From positions 124,001-188,000 of the forward strand of contig NZ_MVDD01000003.1 in the NCBI RefSeq assembly GCF_002843315.1: a stretch of 64,000 nucleotides of DNA, written 5' to 3'. Source of the DNA: Labilibaculum filiforme. Its GTDB lineage: Bacteria > Bacteroidota > Bacteroidia > Bacteroidales > Marinifilaceae. This document shows positions 9,533-18,343 of this stretch, piece by piece. The notes beneath the pieces were generated by a model. That model had not been told where the DNA came from. It did not search any database and saw only the letters and a program-made list of their open reading frames with translations. Each line of letters begins with the position of its first letter. Position 1 is the first letter of the stretch. Made by a program: the position numbers and the translations under genes.

Positions 9533-10726
9533 CTACAATTTGAAAGCATAACCTACCGAGAACATCATGGAATTCACATTCTGATCAGATAATATTTTAT
9601 AGCTACGTGTCCTAGGTCTTCTACTTTCATATTCGGCCTCAAAAATTAAATAATTTTTATCCGATAATTTATATTTAAAACCTAAACTAGCACAATATCC
9701 AAAGTGGTAATTTTCCATTTCTGCATTTTCCTCTCTTTGTGTTCTAACACTCCTTTGATTTACAATTGTTGAATTAATATTTAATAATACCGAATTTGTA
9801 ATACCTGCGGATAGAAATGGTTGTAATTTTCTTCCTGGAAATTCATATCGTATTTTTAAAGGTATTTTTATGAGATCATATTTTACATCTACATCCAAAA
9901 ACAAATTTTCAGTTAGATCGTAATCTTCAATACGCTCTGAAAAATTAGCTTTTTGATAATTTAATCCTAGTACAACATTCCAAACATAATGCGCCTTTGA
10001 TGGTTTAAATACAAAATTTGCCCCAATAGTAGGACTTGAAGAATTTAAATGTTCATCCGAACCATCTAAACCCATTTTATTGATTGCAATACCTCCAACT
10101 GCTTCCACGAAAATATTCGACTCAGTTGATTTTTCATACTTAACACATTCATTATTAGGGCAAATGCTCTTATTGTATTCAGTAACTATATTAATAATAG
10201 GCTTATAACTAAAATCTACTTGTTTAATTTTGTTTGCCAATTGTGGAGCATCTCTAAAAAAATACAACATTACTCCTCTAAATTTAGAAGAATTCTTTGC
10301 AAAAGTGCCTCCATTTTTCCCTTTATAAATACTCTCTTTATTAGTTAAAGATACTAAGCGTCCCTCTTTCTCTAATATAAAAAACTCATCACTACCGTTC
10401 TTTAAATAGTACAAATTCGCAATTCCTTCAACCAAAATTTCCAAAAAAACAGTCTCTTTTTTTTCAAATAGATCTACCTCTTTAGAGATATAATACTTTT
10501 CACCAATTATTCTATACGTACTGATTTCGTTAGGAGTATATGTTTTTTCATCTGATTCGTTTCGAAAAATACATGACTGTGCATTTTTTAAGTTTGAACG
10601 TAGAACAATTTCACCATAAATTGTATCGTTTTGAAGCGTAACAATGTACCCGGCTCTATAATCAGATTGAGCAAAAACAGTTACTGAAACCACAAACAAT
10701 AAAAGAAAGAATAGAATTTTTTTCAT
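9533..10726 (-). CDS. Outer-membrane beta-barrel-like protein, unknown function
   Basis: 397 aa with a clear signal peptide (VTVFAQ, cleaved near residue 20). Residues about 20-200 are a beta-rich region with the hallmark GYIVTLQNDTIYGEI, often seen at the start of secreted Bacteroidota proteins of unknown role. Residues about 205-397 alternate polar and hydrophobic residues (GVNYQKANFSE, GITNSVLLNIN) and end MMFSVGYAFKL, like a small outer-membrane barrel (OmpA/PorT-like). It does not look like a polysaccharide enzyme, so it may not belong to the sugar locus. Its ATG lies exactly at the edge of an inverted copy of the 97-bp repeat, so the repeat supplies its 5' leader. Confidence 0.75.
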   Translation of the reverse strand: MKKILFFLLLFVVSVTVFAQSDYRAGYIVTLQNDTIYGEIVLRSNLKNAQSCIFRNESDEKTYTPNEISTYRIIGEKYYISKEVDLFEKKETVFLEILVEGIANLYYLKNGSDEFFILEKEGRLVSLTNKESIYKGKNGGTFAKNSSKFRGVMLYFFRDAPQLANKIKQVDFSYKPIINIVTEYNKSICPNNECVKYEKSTESNIFVEAVGGIAINKMGLDGSDEHLNSSSPTIGANFVFKPSKAHYVWNVVLGLNYQKANFSERIEDYDLTENLFLDVDVKYDLIKIPLKIRYEFPGRKLQPFLSAGITNSVLLNINSTIVNQRSVRTQREENAEMENYHFGYCASLGFKYKLSDKNYLIFEAEYESRRPRTRSYKILSDQNVNSMMFSVGYAFKL

Positions 10727-10822
10727 ATGATTATAATTTGTTTTTTAGTTGTCATATGGAACTTACCAAGCTGAAATAATCATCTCCCTGTGTGTAGAAA
10801 GTTTTATACATGGACGTTTCAT
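10724..10822 (-). repeat. Inverted single copy of the 97-bp repeat
   Basis: Read on the minus strand it starts GAAACGTCCATG near 10820, keeps ACACAGGG, GGTAAGTTCCATATG and CAACTAAAAA, and ends CATATGAAA at 10724, where ATG is the start codon of the beta-barrel-like gene. It is a diverged copy of the array at 2575-2864. Confidence 0.85.
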
Positions 10823-11022
10823 ATCTATATTAATTTAATTTTTTAGACCAATAAAGATATAAATTACATCCTCGAAATGAACTTATATATTATTATAACT
10901 TTAATTAATGTTAATTCTAAATAGTTACACATTTGAAATTATGAAACAAAAAACAAGCTCTATTTTGGAACCTATCTTGCAGTAATAAGATTAGTTTTAT
11001 TCCTACTGTCATAAAGTACCCG
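10823..11022. other. AT-rich spacer
   Basis: No gene or RNA recognised. It holds the upstream region of the leftward beta-barrel-like gene and leads into the tandem repeat array. Confidence 0.4.
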
Positions 11023-12400
11023 CTTTTTCACTTTAAGCTTTGTACTTTAATCTTTAGCCTTCGTACTTTGATCTTTCACCTTTATACTTCAAGAATCTAC
11101 CTTATTGATATTCCGACGCAAACAAAAATTGCTTTCCAAAGAATATTTTTACTTGCGTCGGTAATTACTGTCACTTCTATATCCCAGGGTGACATTCGCT
11201 ACGCTCATTTACCCCGGGCTATTGGAATTTGAGCCCTTCAGGCTCGAGAAAGATGCAATTGCTAAGAAATAAAAGTAGATTTCGCGATTCTTCAATTTTG
11301 AACTTTTTCACTTTAACCTTTGTACTTTAATCTTTAGCCTTCGTACTTTGATCTTCCACCTTTATACTTCAAGAATCTACCTTATTGATATTCCAACGCA
11401 AACGAAAATTGCTTTCCAAAGAATATTTTCACCTGCGTCGGTAATTACTGTCACTTCTATATCCCAGGGTGACATTCGCTTCGCTCATTTACCCCGGACT
11501 ATTGGAATTTGAGCCCTTCAGGCTCGAGAAAGATGCGATTGCTAAGAAATAAAAGTAGATTTCGCGATTCTTCAATTTTGAACTTTTTCACTTTAACCTT
11601 TGTACTTTAATCTTTAGCCTTCGTACTTTGATCTTCCACCTTTATACTTCAAGAATCTACCTTATTGATATTCCAACGCAAACGAAAATTGCTTTCCAAA
11701 GAATATTTTCACCTGCGTCGGTAATTACCGTCACTTCTATATCCCAGGGTGACATTCGCTACGCTCATTTACCCCGGGCTATTGGAATTTGAGCCCTTCA
11801 GGCTCGAGAAAACACTTCCCTTTTCACTTCACTACTATTACTGCTTAATTTTCTCAAAATTAGCTTTTTCACTTTAAGCTTTGTACTTTGATCTTTCACC
11901 TTTATACTTCAAGAATCTACCTTATTGATATTCCGACGCAAACAAAAATTGCTTTCCAAAGAATATTTTCACCTGCGTCGGTAATTACTGTCACTTCTAT
12001 ATCCCAGGCTTGCATTCGCTACGCTCATTTACCCCGGGCTATTGGAATTTGAGCCCTTCAGGCTCGAGAAAACACTTCCCTTTTCACTTCACTACTATTA
12101 CTGCTTAATTTTCTCAAAATTCGCTTTTTCACTTTAAGCTTTGTACTTTGATCTTTAGCCTTCGTACTTTGATCTTTCACCTTTATACTTCAAGAATCTA
12201 CCTTATTGTTATTCCGACGCAAACAAAAATTACTTTCCAAAGAATATTTTCACCTGCGTCGGTAATTACTGTCACTTCTATATCCCAGGCTTGCATTCGC
12301 TACGCTCATTTACCCCGGGCTATTGGAATTTGAGCCCTTCAGGCTCGAGAAAGATGCGATTGCTAAGAAATAAAAGTAGATTTCCTGAATTTTGATTTTG
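11023..12400. repeat. Five tandem 260-281-bp repeats with REP-like palindromes
   Basis: Units begin CTTTTTCACTTTAA at 11023, 11303, 11583, 11864 and 12124. Each has three parts: a pyrimidine-rich block of short imperfect repeats (TTTGTACTTTAATCTTTAGC); an inverted repeat of the form CCGACGCAA ... TTGCGTCGG about 35 bases apart; and a GC-rich block with CCCAGGGTGACATTCGCTA, ACCCCGGGC and the hairpin GAGCCCTTCAGGCTC. Units 1, 2 and 5 are followed by one connector (AAGATGC...TAAGAAATAAAAG), units 3 and 4 by another (AACACTTCCCTTTTCACTTC). The GC-rich block resembles REP-type elements moved by Y1/RAYT transposases in Bacteroidota, but no transposase is in the window. Confidence 0.92.
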
Positions 12401-12423
12401 TTCACCCCTCTGTCCTTCGGATA

Positions 12424-12445
12424 TCTCCCCTTAAAAAAAGGGAGA
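12424..12445. other. Small hairpin beside the repeat array
   Basis: TCTCCC pairs with GGGAGA around CTTAAAAAAA. It may be part of the repeat-derived DNA or a weak terminator. Confidence 0.3.
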
Positions 12446-12480
12446 ATTCCCTAATTCATAATTTGGTTTTCGTTTTAAAT

Positions 12481-12527
12481 AGACGATTTTTAGATTGGTT
12501 TATTTAAGATAAAAAATAAAATCGTCT
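12481..12527 (-). terminator. Possible terminator overlapping the GH2 stop codon
   Basis: AGACGATTTT (12481-12490) pairs with AAAATCGTCT (12518-12527) across a 27-base AT-rich loop. The arm overlaps the TAG stop of the leftward GH2 gene. No clean T-run, so this is tentative. Confidence 0.35.
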
Positions 12528-15051
12528 AATTTACAAGCACTTCAAGTTCAGGACTAGATAGCTCTTTTGCCTTGGCTTTCACTTTAATCGTTCCTTTTTC
12601 GAAAGTAGATTGCAAAATTAGTAAGCATTTGCCATTGGCAGTTGTAATTGTATTGGTTTGATAATCCTGAACACTAGATGAAGAACCATTGTCAACACCC
12701 AACAATCGAGCCGGACCAGTAATCTCAAATTCCACTTTTAATTCTTGATTTCTCACCGGAATACCATTTTTATCGGTTAACTGAAGTGTATAATGAATCA
12801 CATCATAGCTATTTGCCAACACTTCCTCTTGATCGGCAAGCAATTCAAGTTTTTGAACCTCCTTGGCAGTTTGGATACTATATGATTCTGTTCCATCTAC
12901 AGCTTTAGCAGTCAATTTCCCCTTTTCATAAGGAATCATGAATTTAATAATATGATCCTCATTACTCGCTAAAGATTGTATGCCCATCGATTTATCATTT
13001 AAAAACAATTCGATTTTCTCTTGATTTGTGTACACTTCCACTGCGATACTATCGTCAATTGAATAATTCCAATGCTCGTTTACCTCTTGCCATCCCCATT
13101 TCTGATGACTTGCCCAATCTTTCTCTTTCTCCACTAATAAGTGAAGCTTTGCATCCCATTTGTAAGGAGATTTCGAGACCAATTGAGTTGCGATATACAC
13201 TTGTGGCTCATCATTCCAAAGCGTTTTAAACATCTGATAAGATGGCTTTTTAAAGCCTGCAAAATCGAGCAACCCACTACTACTTCCTCTTTTGGGCCAA
13301 GCTCGTGATTCTCCCATATAGTTGATCCCTGTCCACAGAAAAATACCCGAAATAAACTTTTTTTCTACCACAGGTTTCCATTCGTGCCATCGTGTCCAAT
13401 TCTCGGTCCCCAAAAATACTTTATCAGGATAATTCTTTTTGCAATAATCATAAACAGCTTGTCGATACGAAAGACCAACAACATCCAAAGCATCGGCATA
13501 TCCGGAAAAATTACTGACACTCGGAATTACCAAATTAGCAGTCACCGGCCTCGATAAATCGACCTCTTTTACCCATTTCGATAAGTTCCGTGCTGTTTCT
13601 GCAACCTGATATTTTCCTTGTGGATGATTCTGAAAATTCGACCTGATTTTCTCAACAGAGAAAGGAGGCTCATCCCAATAATAATTTACATCACCCACCT
13701 TGTTTTTGCCCCAGTATCCTGTTGCATCACCATAGTTAGGGAAAGTCCATTCTATTTCGTTTCCAATGCTCCACATAATAATTGAAGGATGATTTTGATC
13801 CCGTTTCACCATACTTTTTATATCCCGTTCTGCCCACTCCTCAAAACTATTCGTATAACCTTTGGTCACATCCTCTTCCGCTTCCTGATTGTAGTTATTC
13901 CTCTTATCCTTAGGGTTTTGCCACTCATCAAAGGCTTCCTCTTGTACTAAAAATCCCATTTCGTCGCAGATATCTAGAAACTCCGATGAAGCTGGATTAT
14001 GAGCCGTACGAATGGCATTACAACCAGCCTCTTTTAAAGTTTTCAATCTTCGCTCCCATACTCCTCTTGGTACGGCAGCTCCAACCATTCCACCATCGTG
14101 ATGCAAACAAACGCCTTTTAAAAGCATATTTGTACCATTTAAGTAAAATCCTGAATCTTTATCAAACTTAAAACTTCGAATACCAAATGTATTAGAAACC
14201 TCATCAATAGTATTTTTGTCAACAATTACCTCTGAAACCAATCTGTACAAATTCGGATTTTGGGTATCCCAAAGATTTGGTGATAAAACTTCAATTTTTT
14301 GATTTACCTTTTGACTTCCATTTCCCGAAATACTTAAAGCAGTTTCCTGACCACCGATCTCTTTATTCTGGAAATAAACTGTTGTTTTTAATACAATTAA
14401 CTTCTCTTCTTCCAGATCATTTTTAACATCAGTAACAATATGAACTTTTGCCTTATCAGTAGAAACATTGGGCGTTGTAATTTGAGTTCCCCATTGTGGA
14501 ATGTGAACTTTACCGGAAGTCACCAATTTTACATTTCGATAGATTCCAGAACCAGGATACCAACGAGAATCCAAATAAGCCGACCGATCGACTTTAACAG
14601 CAATCACATTCTTTACATCTCCATAATTTAAATAGGCAGTTAAATCGTAAGCAAAGGGTGCATAACCAAATGGTCTTTTACCCAAATAATGTCCGTTGAT
14701 CCAAACTTCTGAATTGGTATAAACCCCATCGAATTCTATTCTTGTTATTTTATTAGTTGCCGCAACTGGCATTGCAAATGATTTGCGATACCATCCAATC
14801 CCTGCAGGTAAGAATGCTGTTGCTCCACCCGTATTTTCCTGAGTAAACGAATGTTCTACACTCCAATCGTGTGGTAATTGCGCATTTCGCCAATCCTTAC
14901 TGTCATATTCAAGTTTGTAGGCATCCACCTCATCCCCTAAATGAAATTTCCATCCAAAGTTGAAATCGTCAACAGTTCTTGCTGATTGATTCACAGATTG
15001 ACAACCTGCAAATAAGCTTACTACTAAGACTAAAAATATTAATTGCTTCAT
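12526..15051 (-). CDS. GH2 beta-galactosidase-like lipoprotein
   Basis: 841 aa with a lipoprotein signal (LVVSLFAGCQS). GH2 order is visible: sugar-binding jelly roll (about 28-190), Ig-like domain (190-300), TIM barrel (300-600), then C-terminal beta-sandwiches (DUF4982-like and Ig-like, 620-841). The acid/base is E432 in WSIGNEIEW and the nucleophile E550 in FLGTENW, so the enzyme should be active. The family includes beta-galactosidases, beta-mannosidases and beta-glucuronidases. Among GH117, GH16 and sulfatases, an exo-beta-galactosidase role on agar/porphyran oligosaccharides is most likely. It has its own upstream C6 tract, 75 bases from the ATG, and appears to be a separate transcription unit from the GH29 gene. 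Confidence 0.9.
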   Translation of the reverse strand: MKQLIFLVLVVSLFAGCQSVNQSARTVDDFNFGWKFHLGDEVDAYKLEYDSKDWRNAQLPHDWSVEHSFTQENTGGATAFLPAGIGWYRKSFAMPVAATNKITRIEFDGVYTNSEVWINGHYLGKRPFGYAPFAYDLTAYLNYGDVKNVIAVKVDRSAYLDSRWYPGSGIYRNVKLVTSGKVHIPQWGTQITTPNVSTDKAKVHIVTDVKNDLEEEKLIVLKTTVYFQNKEIGGQETALSISGNGSQKVNQKIEVLSPNLWDTQNPNLYRLVSEVIVDKNTIDEVSNTFGIRSFKFDKDSGFYLNGTNMLLKGVCLHHDGGMVGAAVPRGVWERRLKTLKEAGCNAIRTAHNPASSEFLDICDEMGFLVQEEAFDEWQNPKDKRNNYNQEAEEDVTKGYTNSFEEWAERDIKSMVKRDQNHPSIIMWSIGNEIEWTFPNYGDATGYWGKNKVGDVNYYWDEPPFSVEKIRSNFQNHPQGKYQVAETARNLSKWVKEVDLSRPVTANLVIPSVSNFSGYADALDVVGLSYRQAVYDYCKKNYPDKVFLGTENWTRWHEWKPVVEKKFISGIFLWTGINYMGESRAWPKRGSSSGLLDFAGFKKPSYQMFKTLWNDEPQVYIATQLVSKSPYKWDAKLHLLVEKEKDWASHQKWGWQEVNEHWNYSIDDSIAVEVYTNQEKIELFLNDKSMGIQSLASNEDHIIKFMIPYEKGKLTAKAVDGTESYSIQTAKEVQKLELLADQEEVLANSYDVIHYTLQLTDKNGIPVRNQELKVEFEITGPARLLGVDNGSSSSVQDYQTNTITTANGKCLLILQSTFEKGTIKVKAKAKELSSPELEVLVN

Positions 15052-15126
15052 TAGTTATATTGAATTAATTCATCAGTAAAACTATAATATGTTCAGAAAA
15101 TTAGCTTGAAAAAATAGTGACTATTA

Positions 15127-15132
15127 GGGGGG
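15127..15132 (-). promoter_or_regulatory. C6 tract (minus strand) upstream of GH2
   Basis: On the coding strand it reads TATTCCCCCCTAATAG, ending 75 bases before the ATG at 15051. Member of the recurring C-tract set. Confidence 0.45.
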
Positions 15133-15141
15133 AATATTAAA

Positions 15142-15176
15142 TAAAAAAACCTGTTGAGACAGAATCCCAACAGGTT
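15142..15176 (-). terminator. Intrinsic terminator after GH29 gene
   Basis: AACCTGTTG (15148-15156) pairs with CAACAGGTT (15168-15176). The run of A at 15143-15149 gives a T-run on the minus strand, directly downstream of the GH29 gene ending at 15202. Confidence 0.8.
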
Positions 15177-15201
15177 ATATAAGTAGTCCCGAAAAATTCC
15201 T

Positions 15202-16707
15202 TTATTTTTTCAATTCAATCTTTAAAGAAAATGCAAAATCGCCAGGTTTTTCTTTTGGCAGTTCAACAGATAAACCATCTTCGGTTAATTCCCATTTCAA
15301 TTCTTCGCCAGTTGCCAACATGCTTACCTTTTCAATTTCTTTAGTTAAAAGATTTTCTTTTTTAGCTAGGCTATGAATCATCATTTTCTCTTTTGGCCAA
15401 TCCAAAGCAATCGCATATAAGTTACCATCCTTAGTAGAGAAACGAATATCTTCTGCAACCGCATCTTTATTCTTATCCTCACTTAAGTGTCCTTCTTTAA
15501 TTTCCTGAGGTCCTTCTCCATATACTTTCCAAGGTCTTGTGCCATAAATAGCTTCACCATTCGCCTTTAGCCATTCTCCCATTTCTAATAAACGAGTTTT
15601 CACACCTTCTGGCATCACTCCATCAGCCTGAGGAGTTACATTCAATAAAACTGCTCCGTTCTTACTAACTACATCAACTAAAAAGTCAATTAATCTGTTG
15701 GTCGTTTTATATTTAGGATCAGAAATATTACACCAAGCTTTCCAGTCAATAGAATCATCGGTTAACCAAGGGAATTCCTTTTTCTCTTTCATTCGAGAAC
15801 GTTCCAAATCCAATACAGCAGTACCTTCGGCCATATCTGTAAATTTGTAAGTACAAACTACTTCACGTCCCCAATCTTGGGCTTTATTATAATAATTTGC
15901 TAAAAATTGTTTGCGATAGGCTTCTTCAATAATATCCATTTTATTATCGAACCAAATAATGTCTGGTTGATATTTGTCCATCAATTCGTTCAATCGATTC
16001 AACCACTCCTCATGAAATTCTTTTTTAGGAGGATTTGGATAATCACCAGTTGCCATTACGAATGAACCTTCTGGAACATATGGTCCATAAAGTCCAGCAT
16101 ATTCGGGATTGCTCGCATCCGTATTTTTATCCCAAGTTGGATACCAAGCATATAACCAATGACGATGATAAGTTGCGATAAACTTCATTCCTTGCTTACG
16201 AACTGCTTTTTCCATTTCACCTACAATATCACGTTTAGGTCCCATGTCCATAGCATCCCACTTTGTTAATTCACTATCCCACATGGCAAAACCATCGGCA
16301 TGCTCGGCAACCGGACCAGCAAATTGAGCTCCCGATTGTTTAAAAAGCTTTGCCCATTCATCTGCATTAAACTTTTCGGCAGTAAACATTGGAATAAAGT
16401 CTTTGTAACCAAAATCTTTTAAGTTGCCATACTTTTCTTCGTGATACTTACGGATCTTATGTCCTTCGGTATACATATGAATAGCATACCATTCCGTTTC
16501 ATGCGCAGGTACCGAGTATGGTCCCCAATGAAAATAGATACCGAACTTGGTATTCAACCACCATTCCGGCACTTTATACTGTTTTAAAGATTCCCAATCT
16601 GCTGTATATTCCGTTTTTACAACAGGCTCTTCAGTTTTAGTTTCCTTAGGTTTAGAATTACAGGAAAATAGTGCTACTGCAAAGAGAATTAATAGATAGT
16701 TTTTCAT
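15202..16707 (-). CDS. GH29 alpha-L-fucosidase/alpha-L-galactosidase-like lipoprotein
   Basis: 501 aa with a lipoprotein signal (FAVALFSCNSK). GH29 features: KFGIYFHWGPYSVPAHETEW near residue 53, the AEHADGFAMWDSE block, MGPKRDIVGE, and the nucleophile D254 in PDIIWFDN. A beta-sandwich closes the protein (about 390-501). GH29 retains alpha-L-fucosidases; some members of gut Bacteroides porphyran loci act as alpha-L-galactosidases after desulfation. The gene lies 52 bases downstream of an SGNH hydrolase and near an S1 sulfatase, so action on desulfated L-galactose is plausible, but fucose cannot be excluded. Three more GH29 genes occur in the window. Confidence 0.92.
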   Translation of the reverse strand: MKNYLLILFAVALFSCNSKPKETKTEEPVVKTEYTADWESLKQYKVPEWWLNTKFGIYFHWGPYSVPAHETEWYAIHMYTEGHKIRKYHEEKYGNLKDFGYKDFIPMFTAEKFNADEWAKLFKQSGAQFAGPVAEHADGFAMWDSELTKWDAMDMGPKRDIVGEMEKAVRKQGMKFIATYHRHWLYAWYPTWDKNTDASNPEYAGLYGPYVPEGSFVMATGDYPNPPKKEFHEEWLNRLNELMDKYQPDIIWFDNKMDIIEEAYRKQFLANYYNKAQDWGREVVCTYKFTDMAEGTAVLDLERSRMKEKKEFPWLTDDSIDWKAWCNISDPKYKTTNRLIDFLVDVVSKNGAVLLNVTPQADGVMPEGVKTRLLEMGEWLKANGEAIYGTRPWKVYGEGPQEIKEGHLSEDKNKDAVAEDIRFSTKDGNLYAIALDWPKEKMMIHSLAKKENLLTKEIEKVSMLATGEELKWELTEDGLSVELPKEKPGDFAFSLKIELKK

Positions 16708-16759
16708 TATTTGTAAGATTTGTTCGAGATTTAAGTTTTATGAAAAAGAAGCTACACTG

Positions 16760-18169
16760 TTAACTTAACACTTTTACAAGGCGATAAGTATGTTTACGTG
16801 GCTTATTTATTTGAAATATTTGATTTCTAAGTTCTTTTAGTTCACCCCAAAGCTGTTTTTCTTTCGGTAAATTTTCAAAATATTCACTTACTGTTTTTAC
16901 ATTGTAATCATACCAACTCTTTCCTTTTTGCTTTTCCAGATTTATATCTAAATAAGCTCTCTTTCCTTCTATTGTGTTAGCACCTTCGTATTTATTTAAC
17001 ATTCGATATTGAACAAACGCGACACTTCTAATTTTCCTATTAACTGTATGATATTTTTCACACAAATCAAAAACTGAAACGGCCTGTTTGTATTGAGGAG
17101 TAGATGAATAATCAGTCATGTTTACTCCATTTTTTAATTGTTTATTCGATAAGGTATCAATAATTACATCATCAATATTTAGCTGATATTTCCCTTTCGA
17201 TAATTTAGAGACAAACAACATCTCTTTATTTAGTTCATCCTGAAAAGGAATTAAATCAAGCGCTGAAGCAAATCTTTCTGTTACTGGAAATGGTAAAGAC
17301 TCCTGAACAAGGTCAAAACTAAATGAACTTTGGTCTTTATGGATCGAAACAGTACAATCTACATTTTTTGTTGCGATCCTATTTTTACTATCAATTGCAA
17401 TCAGAGAAACAAATTCGGACGGCATAACTGTTTTAATAATGTTGTATGCCATTAAAAAATGACCAGGATCACCAGGATGAACTCTATCCGGTCCAACAAT
17501 AGTAGAAGTAGAATCTACGGCCTGCATTTTAAAATTTATCTTTTCCATTGCTGGATTTAAATCAACAATAGGTGCATTATACTTTTTTCCCAGATTGCGA
17601 ACATGAACAGAACATTCCTTGAGTGCATCATTAGCTCCAAAATTATTTTCTTTGGGTATTTTAGCCGTTTGATCGTAAATAGAAGGTGTCATAAATACAG
17701 GGCTGACATTTTCCTCCTTAAATGTTTCGGCTATTTTACTTGTTAAAGACTGATACCCTTCCAGTATTCTTCTTCGCTGTGCTAGCATTGCAGAATCTAT
17801 TGCAATATCCTTTCCGTATAGATGGCTTTGAATGTCGTTCATGCCAGTCATCAAAAATGCATAATTAGGTTGATGAATTAGAATATCCTCATCCATTCTA
17901 TTCATCATTCCAAAAGCAACATCTCCAGATATTCCACAATTGTAAAATTCTACAAATTCATTTGGGAAACGCGTCGCACAAAAAGCATGAACCAACATAT
18001 GATATCGTCCATCTTGCGTTATGCTATTCCCAACGAAACACACCTTATCTCCAGTCTTAAACTTCGCTTGCTTTTGTGCATGTAAGGTGACTGAACCAAA
18101 CAATAATATCACAAAAAAAGCTACCGAACTATAATGCTTTATATTCTTAAACAAAGGTTTCGAATTCAT
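16760..18169 (-). CDS. Secreted SGNH/GDSL-type hydrolase
   Basis: 469 aa with an N-terminal signal (LLFGSVTLHAQ). Block I is FVGNSITQDGRY with S49 as nucleophile; the Asn in place of Asp in the GDSI motif is common in Bacteroidota members. Block III appears as MTGMND and the catalytic pair as DRVHPGDPGH. The domain covers about residues 35-250; the remaining 220 residues are alpha-rich and typical of long SGNH proteins in sugar loci. Family members remove acetyl or other acyl groups from carbohydrates. It lies between a sulfatase gene and a GH29 gene on the same strand; a terminator upstream suggests partial separation from the sulfatase transcript. The acyl group is unknown. Confidence 0.85.
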   Translation of the reverse strand: MNSKPLFKNIKHYSSVAFFVILLFGSVTLHAQKQAKFKTGDKVCFVGNSITQDGRYHMLVHAFCATRFPNEFVEFYNCGISGDVAFGMMNRMDEDILIHQPNYAFLMTGMNDIQSHLYGKDIAIDSAMLAQRRRILEGYQSLTSKIAETFKEENVSPVFMTPSIYDQTAKIPKENNFGANDALKECSVHVRNLGKKYNAPIVDLNPAMEKINFKMQAVDSTSTIVGPDRVHPGDPGHFLMAYNIIKTVMPSEFVSLIAIDSKNRIATKNVDCTVSIHKDQSSFSFDLVQESLPFPVTERFASALDLIPFQDELNKEMLFVSKLSKGKYQLNIDDVIIDTLSNKQLKNGVNMTDYSSTPQYKQAVSVFDLCEKYHTVNRKIRSVAFVQYRMLNKYEGANTIEGKRAYLDINLEKQKGKSWYDYNVKTVSEYFENLPKEKQLWGELKELRNQIFQINKPRKHTYRLVKVLS

Positions 18170-18284
18170 TATTCGTTATTTTACATTACAAAAATACATT
18201 ATACACCACAATAAAATTTGTACAAATACGACTTATCTTGATAAAATACCGTCAATTACATCTTCTAAAAATCACAACAAATAC

Positions 18285-18313
18285 AAAAGGCATCAATATT
18301 CTTGACGCCTTTT
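18285..18313 (-). terminator. Intrinsic terminator after sulfatase gene
   Basis: AAAAGGC-A-TCAA (18285-18296) pairs with TTGA-C-GCCTTTT (18302-18313) with one mismatch. The A-run gives T on the minus strand, just past the sulfatase stop at 18344. Confidence 0.7.
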
Positions 18314-18343
18314 ATATTTTAAATTATTTTTATAATAATCCGA

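Noticed and set aside
12148-12333. 61-codon reading frame inside the tandem repeats
   Set aside because: It lies wholly in the repeat unit, follows no start signal and is broken in the other units.
11023-12400. CRISPR array
   Set aside because: Repeat units are 260-281 bases with near-identical content throughout, not short repeats with unique spacers, and no cas genes are present.
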